DNA of 64,000 bases from Arenicellales bacterium (lineage in GTDB: Bacteria; Pseudomonadota; Gammaproteobacteria; Arenicellales; JAHEKD01), in NCBI GenBank assembly GCA_028284225.1, contig JANQSD010000019.1:334762-398761 (forward strand). Direction: 5' to 3'. The position numbers were made by a program, and so were the translations under genes. Positions 8,780 through 17,398 of the stretch are shown here, piece after piece. The notes beneath the pieces are model-generated. The model was not told the origin of the DNA and did no database searches. It saw only the letters and a program-made list of their open reading frames with translations. Position 1 is the stretch's first letter; the number at the start of each line of letters is the position of its first letter.

Positions 8780-9796
8780 ATGACATTATTTAGAGACGTT
8801 CTAAAATCTGCAAATCTCGCTATCGCTGTGTTGCTTGCCTCACCAGTGATGGCGCAATCAAACCAACCAATACCTGTTGTTGCGACGTTTTCTATTCTTG
8901 GTGATATGGTAGAACGCATAGGGGCAGAGCATGTGAATGTTACAACCCTCGTTGGGCCCGATGGCGATACCCATGTCTATCAACCAACCCCTGCTGATGC
9001 ACGTGCAGTGAGTGAAGCGAAGGTGCTTATCGTCAACGGTCTTGAATTTGAAGGCTGGCTGGATCGACTGGTTGACGCTTCCGACTTCAATGGTGATCGG
9101 GTGGTTGCAACCAAAGGAATTGAAGCTATGGCTTTCGAAGAACATCACGAAGATGAAGCACATCATGAGGAGGGTGAAGAGCATACCGAAAACGAAGCAC
9201 ACAAAGACGATGAACATGGCGACGAGGAACACACAGGGGGTGATGAACATGGTCATCATCACGGCGCATTTGACCCCCATGCATGGCAAAGCCTCAGTAA
9301 TGCTTTAACCTATGTCGACAACATCACCGCTGCTCTGGCTCAATCTGCCCCCGCGAATGCGACCGATTTTTACCTGAACCGCGCAGCTTATGTCAACGAG
9401 ATCGAAGCGTTAGATGCTGAGATTAGCCAGCTCGTAGCCAGCCTGCCGGACAACCGCCGCACTGTCGTCACGTCTCATGACGCATTCCAGTATTTTGGCC
9501 GTGACTATGGTCTGACATTCCTGGCACCACAAGGACTCAGCACTGAAAGTGAAGCCTCTGCACAAGATGTCGCCCACCTTATTGAACAAATGCGAGAAGA
9601 GGGTATTTCAGCCGTATTCGTTGAGAATATCACTGACCCCAGGCTTTTAGAACAGATTGCGAACGAAACTGGAGCCACCATCGGCGGTACACTCTATCCA
9701 GGTGCGCTGTCTGGTGTTGATGGCCCAGCGCCCACCTATCTAGACATGATACGACACAACGCAAATACCCTCACCAAGGCGCTATCGAATGAATAA
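8780..9796 (+). CDS. Zinc ABC transporter substrate-binding protein with His/Asp/Glu-rich loop
   Basis: This 338-residue periplasmic binding protein of cluster A-I has a signal peptide (residues 1-25, ending VMA-Q). Expected zinc ligands are His65 (GDTHVYQP), His167 (DPHAW) and His233 (SHDAF), with a late acidic segment (VENITDP). Residues 121-161 form a long His/Asp/Glu-rich loop, typical of zinc-specific binding proteins, which may collect zinc and regulate loading. The ribosome-binding site GAGAGGAA is strong. Its end overlaps the first DUF1826 gene by 8 bases. With the preceding ATPase and permease it completes a standard high-affinity zinc importer. Confidence 0.92.
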   Translation: MTLFRDVLKSANLAIAVLLASPVMAQSNQPIPVVATFSILGDMVERIGAEHVNVTTLVGPDGDTHVYQPTPADARAVSEAKVLIVNGLEFEGWLDRLVDASDFNGDRVVATKGIEAMAFEEHHEDEAHHEEGEEHTENEAHKDDEHGDEEHTGGDEHGHHHGAFDPHAWQSLSNALTYVDNITAALAQSAPANATDFYLNRAAYVNEIEALDAEISQLVASLPDNRRTVVTSHDAFQYFGRDYGLTFLAPQGLSTESEASAQDVAHLIEQMREEGISAVFVENITDPRLLEQIANETGATIGGTLYPGALSGVDGPAPTYLDMIRHNANTLTKALSNE

Positions 9797-10424
9797 TGTC
9801 ATGACAAAATCGTCCCACGCTAGCGGTAATCAGCCCGAGGTTCTATACCAAATTCTTGACCCTGGCGTGAATCTCAGCTTGTGGCAACGCCCAGCTCAAG
9901 CGGCAATAACTCAAGAACTGTCATCCCTGAAAGCGTCGGACCTGCCAGACTTGCGATGCACAACATCAATGGATTCATTCGAGGATGATGTCACCGCACT
10001 GTTACAGAAGCAGGATCTTGACCCATCGGACTTCCGTAACTGGTGCGTTGATTTAAGCCGGGTGGCAGAACATTATTTTAGTGTCAGCAAGGATCGCGAT
10101 GTGACAATGCGCCTGGAGACGACGGGTGATGATGTTTGTTGTCGTTTTCATGCCGACAATACACAGTTACGATTGCTTTGTACCTATCGGGGGCCCGGTA
10201 CAGAGTGGTTGCCTGATGCACAGGTTGATCGTGTGGCACAAGGCAGCGGTGCAGCCAATGATGACATCATTCGCTTTGGAGAGCCGTCGGAGTTTGCACC
10301 TTTTTGGGTGGGTATCCTGAAAGGCAATAATTATCCCGGTAACAAGGGACATGGACTTGTACATCGCTCGCCGTCAATAGCGGGCTCTGGACAAATCCGC
10401 GTGCTATTTTGTCTAGATTGCTAA
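9789..10424 (+). CDS. DUF1826 family protein, copy 1
   Basis: This 211-residue soluble protein matches the DUF1826 pattern: an N-terminal DPGVNLSLWQRP segment and a core RLLCTYRGPGTEWL followed by LKGNNYPGN and GLVHRSP. There is no known reaction. Conserved H121-x-D123, H192 and R204 have the order and spacing of the HxD...H...R facial triad of Fe(II)/2-oxoglutarate oxygenases. This is my inference from two aligned copies, not an established assignment. DUF1826 genes commonly accompany zinc-starvation genes. The start overlaps the binding-protein gene by 8 bases; Met5 is an alternative start. The downstream paralogue begins 3 bases after its stop. Confidence 0.82.
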   Translation: MNNVMTKSSHASGNQPEVLYQILDPGVNLSLWQRPAQAAITQELSSLKASDLPDLRCTTSMDSFEDDVTALLQKQDLDPSDFRNWCVDLSRVAEHYFSVSKDRDVTMRLETTGDDVCCRFHADNTQLRLLCTYRGPGTEWLPDAQVDRVAQGSGAANDDIIRFGEPSEFAPFWVGILKGNNYPGNKGHGLVHRSPSIAGSGQIRVLFCLDC

Positions 10425-10427
10425 GCC

Positions 10428-11063
10428 ATGGTCATGGCTAATGTTTACTCTCAAGAGACTACTACTGAGCCGTGCTGGCAGCGTGTACCTGAGCTTGCTG
10501 ATCTGGTCGAAATTTTCGACCCTGGCGTACAGGTTTGTGCTTGGCAACGTGAAATCAATCCCGCCATTGAGTCCTATCTGTCAGGGTTGAGTCAGACCGG
10601 GCAATTGCATGTAATGGAAACCTTATCACCTGCTAGACCGCCAATACTTAACCCTCTGCCTGAAGGGTCAGGACGGGCTGCTTTGATCGATGACTTGTCA
10701 TTGCTGCATGAAATCGTGTTTGATCTGTTGGGGGATTGTGAGGTTGGTCTGCACCTGGCACGACTGGGAAAAGCTATGTGTCCGGCCTGGCACGTCGATC
10801 GGGTTGGTATCAGGCTTGTCTGCACCTACCAGGGCCCGGGTACGCAATGGCTTGGTAGGCAGGATGTTGATCGTCGTGATCTTCGCTCAGATCAGATGCT
10901 AAAAGATGACTTTATCGAAGCTGTCTCGGGTGAGATTGTGCTGCTCAAAGGCAGCCAGTGGCCAGGCAACGAGTTGTATGGTGCTGTGCATCGTTGCCCG
11001 GGAGTCGAATCCATAACAACATTACGCACCTTTGTATCACTCGATCCACTGGTGAGCCATTAA
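10428..11063 (+). CDS. DUF1826 family protein, copy 2
   Basis: This is a second 211-residue DUF1826 protein, a diverged tandem paralogue of the preceding gene. Shared landmarks are DPGVQVCAWQRE near residue 31, H122-x-D124, RLVCTYQGPGTQWL, LKGSQWPGN, AVHRCP (H188) and R200. The H-x-D, H and R spacing is identical in both copies (12 residues from the distal His to the Arg), which points to a conserved metal site. It is cytosolic, with no signal peptide. It sits between the zinc importer and the ZigA-like GTPase, so a role in zinc sparing or redistribution is plausible. The function is unproven. Confidence 0.82.
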   Translation: MVMANVYSQETTTEPCWQRVPELADLVEIFDPGVQVCAWQREINPAIESYLSGLSQTGQLHVMETLSPARPPILNPLPEGSGRAALIDDLSLLHEIVFDLLGDCEVGLHLARLGKAMCPAWHVDRVGIRLVCTYQGPGTQWLGRQDVDRRDLRSDQMLKDDFIEAVSGEIVLLKGSQWPGNELYGAVHRCPGVESITTLRTFVSLDPLVSH

Positions 11064-11108
11064 GCTTATGAATGTTCAGATTAAACCAATTTCAAGAGGA
11101 ATTTCAAA

Positions 11109-12335
11109 ATGAACTCTACAGCAGCAATAGACCATAAATTACCGGTCACCGTTTTGTCCGGTTTCCTTGGTGCGGGTAAAACCACGCTACTCAACCATAT
11201 TCTCAATAACCGTGAAGGGCGGCGTGTTGCGGTCATTGTCAATGATATGTCCGAGGTCAATATTGACGCCGCATTAGTGGATAAAGAAGTTAAACTGAAC
11301 CGTGCCGAAGAAAAGCTGATTGAAATGAGCAACGGTTGTATCTGCTGCACGCTACGTGAGGATTTACTGGTTGAGGTCAGCCATTTGGCAAAAGCAGGCC
11401 GCTTCGACTACTTGGTGATTGAATCCACAGGCATCTCTGAGCCTTTGCCGGTGGCCGAGACTTTCACTTTCCGCGATGAGGAAGGCACTAGTCTGTCTGA
11501 CATTGCCGAGCTTGATACCATGGTGACAGTTGTTGATGCTGTTAATTTCTGTATCGATCTCGATGAGGCTGACAGCCTGCAGGCACGTGGTGAATCACTC
11601 GGTGATGAGGATATGCGTACTGTGTCTGACTTGTTAATTGACCAGGTCGAATTCGCAGATGTCATTGTCATTAATAAGATTGATCTTATTACAAGTGTCG
11701 AACGTGAGCGTCTGGAGAATGCACTGCGCCAACTCAACCGACATGCTGAAGTTATCTACGCCAGTTTCGGTAATGTTAAATTGAATCAAGTGATGGGAAC
11801 AGGGCGCTTCGATTTTGAACGTGCCGCGCAGTCACCGGGTTGGCTGGCTGAAATCCGCGGCGAACATACGCCTGAGACGGAAGAATATGGTATCGGTAGC
11901 TTCGTGTATCGCGCGCGCCGGCCTTTTCACCCGGCACGTTTTGCTAAGGCCCTGGAAACACAGTGGCCAGGTAATGTGTTGCGCTCCAAAGGCTTTTTCT
12001 GGCTCGCCTCGCGTCTGGATGCGGCGGGCGAATGGTCGCAGGCAGGTGGTATCATGCGCCACGGTCCAGCCGGGATATGGTGGGCTGCAGCGCCGAGTGA
12101 GCATTGGCCAGAGGATCCGCAATTCCGCGCTCGTATTAAGGCCGAGTTTGAGGGTGAGTACGGTGACCGCCGTCAGGAGATTGTGTTCATCGGCCAACAC
12201 CTTGACCCTGATCAGACCAGAGAGATTCTTGATAACTGTTTGCTTACTGATACTGAAATGGGTGCAGGTCCTGAGGCTTGGAAGTCGTTTGATGACCCTT
12301 TTCCAAATTGGTTTGCCGAGCACGACGAGGGCTGA
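11109..12335 (+). CDS. zigA: COG0523 GTPase, ZigA-like zinc metallochaperone
   Basis: This 408-residue G3E GTPase of the CobW/COG0523 family has the nucleotide-binding loop GFLGAGKTT (18-26), the metal-binding CxCC motif C77-I-C79-C80, the Walker B-like ESTG and the guanine-specificity NKID. The [10 protein letters not shown] segment and about 400-residue length fit the ZigA/YeiR branch induced by zinc starvation, which is thought to move zinc to essential apo-enzymes using GTP. The C-terminal CobW_C domain begins around residue 260 ([13 protein letters not shown]). It is preceded by AAGAGGAA and lies at the end of a Zur-controlled gene string, which matches the proposed role. Confidence 0.9.
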   Translation: MNSTAAIDHKLPVTVLSGFLGAGKTTLLNHILNNREGRRVAVIVNDMSEVNIDAALVDKEVKLNRAEEKLIEMSNGCICCTLREDLLVEVSHLAKAGRFDYLVIESTGISEPLPVAETFTFRDEEGTSLSDIAELDTMVTVVDAVNFCIDLDEADSLQARGESLGDEDMRTVSDLLIDQVEFADVIVINKIDLITSVERERLENALRQLNRHAEVIYASFGNVKLNQVMGTGRFDFERAAQSPGWLAEIRGEHTPETEEYGIGSFVYRARRPFHPARFAKALETQWPGNVLRSKGFFWLASRLDAAGEWSQAGGIMRHGPAGIWWAAAPSEHWPEDPQFRARIKAEFEGEYGDRRQEIVFIGQHLDPDQTREILDNCLLTDTEMGAGPEAWKSFDDPFPNWFAEHDEG

Positions 12336-12339
12336 GTCA

Positions 12340-12582
12340 ATGGTCGATGAAACCGATCAATACGCTGAGGAAATTTTCCCGAGTAACTACGAAAGCTGGC
12401 GTTATTGTATCGAAGTCAAATGCGGTTTAGTCTTAACATCTAAGTTTCTTCAGGCACGCATCGCTGTTTTAAGTGATCCGCAGAACAAGGAATCACGGCG
12501 TTTCGCAAATTTGTATGGGAAACCCTATCGCGAACAGGTGTTGACTTGGTTTCGGCATGCCCTCGCAGTTTGCAGTGAATGA
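12340..12582 (+). CDS. Small conserved-looking protein downstream of zigA
   Basis: This 80-residue soluble protein starts 4 bases after the GTPase stop, so it is probably co-translated. The sequence has an acidic N-terminus, a segment with YCIEVKCG, an LTSKFLQARIAVLSD region that looks helical, and a C-terminal amphipathic helix with EQVLTWFRHA. The two cysteines near residues 23-27 and 78 form no clear metal motif. I do not recognise a named family. Similar small proteins after zinc-responsive GTPases are known to me only as hypotheticals. The long open frame continues upstream inside zigA, but that part is a shadow. Confidence 0.65.
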   Translation: MVDETDQYAEEIFPSNYESWRYCIEVKCGLVLTSKFLQARIAVLSDPQNKESRRFANLYGKPYREQVLTWFRHALAVCSE

Positions 12583-12620
12583 TCCAGTTTGTGCCCTTGA
12601 AATGCTCAAGCAAGGTAACA

Positions 12621-12643
12621 GGGCAGTATACTTGCCCGGTTTT
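12621..12643. terminator. Possible weak terminator hairpin after the zinc operon
   Basis: A short stem GGGCA/TGCCC with a 7-base loop is followed after two bases by a run of four T. It sits 39 bases past the last rightward gene and before the convergent hydrolase gene. The stem is only 5 bp, so this is tentative. Confidence 0.35.
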
Positions 12644-12723
12644 CTGATACAAAATGGAACCCAAAACAACTTTGTAATTTGAGAAAATTTTTAAAGCAGA
12701 TATTCATTCGCATAGAGAGATAA

Positions 12724-13986
12724 TTATTTAACACTAGTTGATTCTGATTCATGTATAAATAGAAGTGCTTGCTGAATCAGCTGATCAAAATAAGGATTGA
12801 ATGTTAATCGCATAAGTCCATCACTTTCTGCAGATAAAATTGAGGAGTCATCAAACAGTTCTCCACGCCAAACTTCTTTAGAGGTTAAGCATAAGTTAAC
12901 GTCTTTTTCGCTACGACCGGTATTGATGCCGCAGTTACGATACTGGCCGCTGGCACCATAGTGACTATTTGCCGGGGAAATATGCGTTGCTTGATGTGAA
13001 AAGCCTACAATACGTTGCTCGGGTAAATAGCTGTTTACATATTGAACTCTCTTATCTTTGGGATCCCGCGACTCAGATGGATTCTGCTGATAGTTTATTA
13101 ATTTGCTGGCTGAATGAATAAAACTTTCACTGAAATAGGTTCGATTGGTTACTGTATCAATTATAGGGTCATCGCTACTTTGAACGAGAAATACCGGAGT
13201 TGCCAGCGGTTGTTCATTAAGTAATTGCCGTAATTCGTCAGTCAGTAAATATGTTTCTGCTATAGCATTAGTCGGCATAGCTTCAAAGCGAGCATAGTCG
13301 TCTTGCTCGTCTTTATCTATCCAATCAATCACATGTCGTAACCATACGCTCTGACGTATTTGCCAGTTAGAATCCAGAGCTAGTGCAGGAGAAAAAGCAA
13401 ACACACCTTTGATTTCAGAATCTTTGGCCGTAACATAGACAGATAAAAGCCCTCCCAGCGAAAAACCGCCCACATAAACTTGATCAACATCCTGCTTAAG
13501 TGTTTCAACTCCAAATTTAACAGCATTCAGCCAATCTTGACGATTCACAGAGATTAAATCGGCAGCTCGCGCACCGTGACCTGGTAGCAATATGGTACGT
13601 ACCAGAAAACATTGCCTAGAAAATGCTTGGGCAAGATCACGCATAGCAAATGGCATATCTGCAAGACCATGAATTAATAAGACCCCGTTTCGCAAACTGC
13701 CATGACAATGCTTGGCCGGTTTTAATTCAAAAGGTCTTGCGGCATCGAGTTCGCGTTGTTTGCTGTGTTTATCCATAAAAACTTTGTTCGCTTGCAACAT
13801 GTCTTTGGTTTGCTCAAGGTAGTCAGAAAAATCACCATAGTTTTCTCGGTCAAATGCAGTAGTGTTTGCTGAGGGTTGCAGGTGAGGATTATTTTGTGAT
13901 TGCAGTTTACTAAAGGTGTTGCAAGCTGCCAGCAGCAGAAATAATCCGGTGATAACACTCAAGTAAATTTTGGAAGAACTACTCAT
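12724..13986 (-). CDS. Alpha/beta hydrolase lipoprotein
   Basis: This 420-residue protein has a lipoprotein signal (lipobox LLAAC, Cys22), so it should be anchored to the envelope, probably the outer membrane. The alpha/beta hydrolase core shows the oxyanion segment LLIHGLAD (104-111), the nucleophile Ser176 in GGFSLGG, a likely acidic residue in SSDDPIID and His in FSHQATHIS. The region between the core and C-terminus contains several Cys (YRNCGIN, VNLCLTS) that could form a disulphide. It resembles carboxylesterase/lysophospholipase-type enzymes, but the substrate is unknown. It is the last gene of the two-component operon, overlapping the DUF3500 gene by 8 bases, so its expression is probably set by the adjacent regulator. 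Confidence 0.82.
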   Translation of the reverse strand: MSSSSKIYLSVITGLFLLLAACNTFSKLQSQNNPHLQPSANTTAFDRENYGDFSDYLEQTKDMLQANKVFMDKHSKQRELDAARPFELKPAKHCHGSLRNGVLLIHGLADMPFAMRDLAQAFSRQCFLVRTILLPGHGARAADLISVNRQDWLNAVKFGVETLKQDVDQVYVGGFSLGGLLSVYVTAKDSEIKGVFAFSPALALDSNWQIRQSVWLRHVIDWIDKDEQDDYARFEAMPTNAIAETYLLTDELRQLLNEQPLATPVFLVQSSDDPIIDTVTNRTYFSESFIHSASKLINYQQNPSESRDPKDKRVQYVNSYLPEQRIVGFSHQATHISPANSHYGASGQYRNCGINTGRSEKDVNLCLTSKEVWRGELFDDSSILSAESDGLMRLTFNPYFDQLIQQALLFIHESESTSVK

Positions 13987-15073
13987 GGTTAATACTCTTA
14001 CTGATTAATTCTGAATCAACTTGGTCAGGATGGAGATGCTGGTAATGTTCAGCCAGAATATCAGTGCCGAAATCACCCTGTAAATCTCTGACAATAGTAT
14101 GAATGTGATCCGCTGTTTCGGTGGTGTTGTCAAACTCTATTAATATCGTAGGCCCGGAAATGCGGTAATAACCGGTTTCGCCCGGTAACAGACTGCCTCC
14201 CCAGGCAAAATGAAGGCTGTTGACGCCGGTTTGTGCAATCGCTTGATAGTGTTTTTGTTGTTGCTGCGGGTTCAAACGGGATAAATAAGTCTCGACAATA
14301 TTGTCCAAAAATTGTTGCTGTTGTGGGTTCATATCGCCGCGTGATAAACCAATTGGCAAGCTGTTATTGACGATTCTGCCGCTGCCTAAAAACATAGGAC
14401 GTTTACCATCATGTTCAGGTGCGAAAACAAGCTCTGAACGCTCTAGTTGTTTGTTATCCAGCGATTGCCACAGAGTCAGACCGGCATCTTCTTCATTGGC
14501 TAATATCCGCAAGCCTTTGCGCTGCCACTCTGCAGGCACTTCGCGCGGTTCGCTGCCAACAAACATCGGCTCTGTTGAAACCTGTCCATTGGCAGAAACA
14601 GTCCAGTTAAGTGATAGATGATGACCGTCAAAACGCAAGCCCCATGGTTGCCCGGCAATAGGGTAGCCAAAAATTGCCAAATAGTAAGCCTGGTTATTGT
14701 GAAAATGCTGTTCAAACCAACGATACCAGAAACTTCTTTGGGCTCTAAGCTGGTTAACCTCATACTCAAGACTCATGACGTTTTCAACTGTTTCAAGTCC
14801 TTGCTTGCTAAGAACAGTATTAAAAACACTCAGCAGACCTAACCATTGTTCTGACGACATTTTATCCCTTCGAAGCCCTTCCAGTTTAACCGGCGCCAGT
14901 CGAATATCAAACCGCTCAAAATCATCAAACTCGTAAAGCACATCCTCAAGCTGGTTTTCATCCAGAGTTGCTAGCCAGCCTGCTGCCGACTCAGTAATAG
15001 TGGATGCAGCGATCAAGTTAAGCGGCAAAATCATCAGGATGCTGAGGGTTACATTTTTAATAGTAGCTTTCAT
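13979..15073 (-). CDS. Secreted DUF3500 family protein
   Basis: This 364-residue protein has a signal peptide (about residues 1-23, ending IAAS). The sequence fits the DUF3500 family: a PWGLRFDGHHLSLNWTV core with conserved paired His, followed by PMFVGSEPREV, and a C-terminal segment HFAWGGSL...YYRISGPTILIEFDNT. The family has no established reaction. The His residues and HIHT...RDLQGDFG tail near the C-terminus could form an active site. It is encoded between the histidine kinase (28-base gap) and the lipoprotein hydrolase (8-base overlap). Co-export with a hydrolase suggests joint processing of an extracytoplasmic compound. That is inference. Confidence 0.78.
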   Translation of the reverse strand: MKATIKNVTLSILMILPLNLIAASTITESAAGWLATLDENQLEDVLYEFDDFERFDIRLAPVKLEGLRRDKMSSEQWLGLLSVFNTVLSKQGLETVENVMSLEYEVNQLRAQRSFWYRWFEQHFHNNQAYYLAIFGYPIAGQPWGLRFDGHHLSLNWTVSANGQVSTEPMFVGSEPREVPAEWQRKGLRILANEEDAGLTLWQSLDNKQLERSELVFAPEHDGKRPMFLGSGRIVNNSLPIGLSRGDMNPQQQQFLDNIVETYLSRLNPQQQQKHYQAIAQTGVNSLHFAWGGSLLPGETGYYRISGPTILIEFDNTTETADHIHTIVRDLQGDFGTDILAEHYQHLHPDQVDSELISKSINHE

Positions 15074-15101
15074 TTTTCATATGGTTTTTATAAACATGCT
15101 G

Positions 15102-16367
15102 CTAATTGTGGTTGCAGAATACTAGTGTTACTCGGTATTGGCCGTTCTGATGTACAATTGTTTGCCGCCAACCTAATTCTGTAATAATCCGCTGGATTAT
15201 TTCCTGGCCATAACCATAGCCATGAACAGTCTCGATTGATTCTTTCAGGTCATTGCGAATGTCAAGCTGGTCACGTTTAAGTTTGATCTGAATGTTCGAT
15301 TTGCCGTAATGACAGGCATTTTTAATTAAATTGTCGAGTAGAATTGTTACCAGTCTAGGATTGGCATGAACTGTTACATTCTCATCAAGCTCGAGTTTAG
15401 GCTGCAAGGTTTTGGTTTCAATTTTATTTAGGCAGGCTAGAATCATCGAATGCAGTTGTAAAGGCTGACCATGTGTGAGTTTTGATTCTTCCCTGCCCAA
15501 AATCAAGAATGTTTCAATAAGCTCATTGATTGTCTGGGTAGATTGTTCGATACGATCAAGATTACGCTGTCTTTTTTCTTTACTGATATCAGGTAATTTC
15601 AGTACACTCAGGCAATTGGTGATTACACCAGCCGGTGTTCTTAATTCATGGCTGACGTGACGGGTAAACTGTTTTTCCCGGTCTAGAAAACCATTCAATC
15701 GTTTTAGCATTTGTGAGAAAGAGCGTGCTAACTCTCCAATTTCATCCTGACGCTGCTCCTCCTTAAACGGAGTTATAGGTGTGTCTGCCTTTAACTGTTG
15801 ACTTAGATTTGTAATCGGAAAGGCAATTTTTCGAGAAACGAAATAAGCGACAACCAAACTGATAAAAACAATCAGTAGGCTAACTAAGGTTAAAAACGCT
15901 CCCAGCCAAGGAAAAATGTCATCGATTTGCGAAATTGTGGTTTCATCGTAAATCAGAACAATATTCTGTTGATTTAAGGCAATCGGTTTGACCAGAACAA
16001 AAAAATCTTCTTCGTGGAATTCGTGCATGTCTGGCGTTAAATTTCTGAACTGCAAAGGTAGCTTGACTGAATCAGAAGAAAATACATTTATATCCTTACC
16101 CAGTAACTGACCAGAACCTGCCAACCATATATCAAGGTTTTTCATGGCCTCGGCTCTTTCAGGCCCGGTTATGGATTGATATAGACGACTTATTCGAGCA
16201 TGTTCACGTTCAAGATAATTATTGATTAAATGATATTCGGTATAGTCAACTGCCAATGCAATCAGCAAACTGTATAGTAAACAGACAGTAGTCGTGAAAG
16301 CAATCAACACCCAGCTTAGCGAGTGTTGAAATTTTTTAGTCGCGAACAAGTCGATAGCCCTTGCCAT
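15102..16367 (-). CDS. Sensor histidine kinase with HAMP domain
   Basis: This 421-residue membrane kinase has a first span at about 18-40, a periplasmic sensor of about 110 residues, a second span at about 153-177, a HAMP linker, a HisKA domain with phospho-accepting His240 in RHVSHELRTP, and an HATPase domain (N box LLDNLIKNACHYG). The G1 box is weakly conserved, with only GYGYG near residue 390, as in some compact kinases. It overlaps the response-regulator gene by 32 bases, a strong sign of a cognate pair. The signal is unknown, but co-transcription with two envelope proteins suggests an envelope or lipid/ester cue. Confidence 0.9.
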   Translation of the reverse strand: MARAIDLFATKKFQHSLSWVLIAFTTTVCLLYSLLIALAVDYTEYHLINNYLEREHARISRLYQSITGPERAEAMKNLDIWLAGSGQLLGKDINVFSSDSVKLPLQFRNLTPDMHEFHEEDFFVLVKPIALNQQNIVLIYDETTISQIDDIFPWLGAFLTLVSLLIVFISLVVAYFVSRKIAFPITNLSQQLKADTPITPFKEEQRQDEIGELARSFSQMLKRLNGFLDREKQFTRHVSHELRTPAGVITNCLSVLKLPDISKEKRQRNLDRIEQSTQTINELIETFLILGREESKLTHGQPLQLHSMILACLNKIETKTLQPKLELDENVTVHANPRLVTILLDNLIKNACHYGKSNIQIKLKRDQLDIRNDLKESIETVHGYGYGQEIIQRIITELGWRQTIVHQNGQYRVTLVFCNHN

Positions 16368-17007
16368 AAACGGTTTCGATTATCGGCTTATCAAAAGGTT
16401 TATCAATAAGTTGCCTTAGTCGGTAAATATGAGTTCTAAGCGGCTCGCTGTCTGGTGTATCTTTAGACCATACGACACGTTCAAGTTGTTCTCTTGAAAC
16501 GGCCATTGGTGCTTTTTGTGCGAGCAGTTTAATCAGATTAAATTGAGTTAAATTTAAATTTATTAATTTGCCTTCACGCTTGATGATTTGCTGATGATGA
16601 TCGATAAACAACTCACCGATTTGTTGATGGCCAACATCAGGATTTGTACCACGTTTGGTCAATGACTTTAGCCGGTAATGGAGTTCTACAGGTGAAAAAG
16701 GTTTGACTAGATAGTCATCGGCACCGGCTTCATAACCGGTGATTTTATCTTCTATAGTATCGCGTGCAGTAAGAAATAAAATTGGAGTTGGATTATGTAG
16801 AGATTGTCTAATCATCTCACAGGTTTTGAATCCATCAATGCCAGGCATAGTTACATCCAATATGATTGCGTCGTAACTATTACTGACAAGCAGTTCAAGA
16901 CCACTAGCACCTGAATAAGCAAAATCCAGTTCATAGCCGTATTCCTCCAAAAAATCAGCTAAAGAACCTGCTAGTTCAGTATTGTCATCAATTAAAAGTA
17001 CACGCAT
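16336..17007 (-). CDS. OmpR/PhoB-family response regulator
   Basis: This 223-residue regulator has a receiver domain (acidic pair at DD7-8, phospho-acceptor Asp51 in ILDVTMPG, Thr in LTAR, Lys in VKPF) and a winged-helix DNA-binding domain (residues about 125-223, ending with RTHIYRLRQLIDKP and GYRLV). It is first in a leftward operon with its kinase, DUF3500 protein and lipoprotein hydrolase. Three copies of AAATGTCA (two direct, one inverted) lie in the upstream region and could be its targets. The partner genes are unambiguous from overlap. Confidence 0.92.
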   Translation of the reverse strand: MRVLLIDDNTELAGSLADFLEEYGYELDFAYSGASGLELLVSNSYDAIILDVTMPGIDGFKTCEMIRQSLHNPTPILFLTARDTIEDKITGYEAGADDYLVKPFSPVELHYRLKSLTKRGTNPDVGHQQIGELFIDHHQQIIKREGKLINLNLTQFNLIKLLAQKAPMAVSREQLERVVWSKDTPDSEPLRTHIYRLRQLIDKPFDKPIIETVYGKGYRLVRD

Positions 17008-17398
17008 GTTATTTGAGTTTGTGTTTTATCTTAGTTCTTAAAGATCACGTAAAGCAATTTATCTGAGCATTCTACAGAGCTTCAAATAGGCTAGGCAATA
17101 ATCACTAAATGTCATCACCAATACTAATAGAAAAACATCACATAAATGTCACACTTAGTTTGACGTAGATAGCACGATGGCTGGTCTAAATTACACATTT
17201 GTTTGATAGTAGCCGTAAACGAAACTCGCTAACTCTTTGTTGGTATTGTAGATGCCTGTGAAGGTGGAAATGACATTTTTATGACTTCTCAGGTGCTCAA
17301 GAAGATGTAAATGCTAATTAGCGATAAATTGAAGTAAGGAATATGTTTTAGTTCTCGGCACGCTGACAATTTAAATTTCAAATATTTAAGGATGGTCT
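17008..17398. promoter_or_regulatory. Divergent regulatory region with repeated AAATGTCA motif
   Basis: This non-coding stretch of 391 bases lies between the leftward two-component operon and the rightward yellow-family gene. It holds TAAATGTCA at 17106-17114 and again at 17143-17151, and its inverse TGACATTT at 17271-17278. OmpR-type regulators bind direct repeats, so these are candidate operators; the 37-bp spacing is about three and a half turns. No gene or terminator was seen. Confidence 0.4.

Noticed and set aside
8858..9289. 143-codon leftward frame opposite the zinc binding protein
   Set aside because: It exists because the His/Asp/Glu-rich loop gives few stop codons on the opposite strand; the composition is an artefact.
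11832..12323. 163-codon leftward frame opposite zigA
   Set aside because: No family resemblance and fully opposite a confident gene.
11815..12339. Upstream part of the frame that ends at 12582
   Set aside because: It overlaps the ZigA-like gene in another frame; only the last 80 codons, after the GTPase stop, look like a gene.
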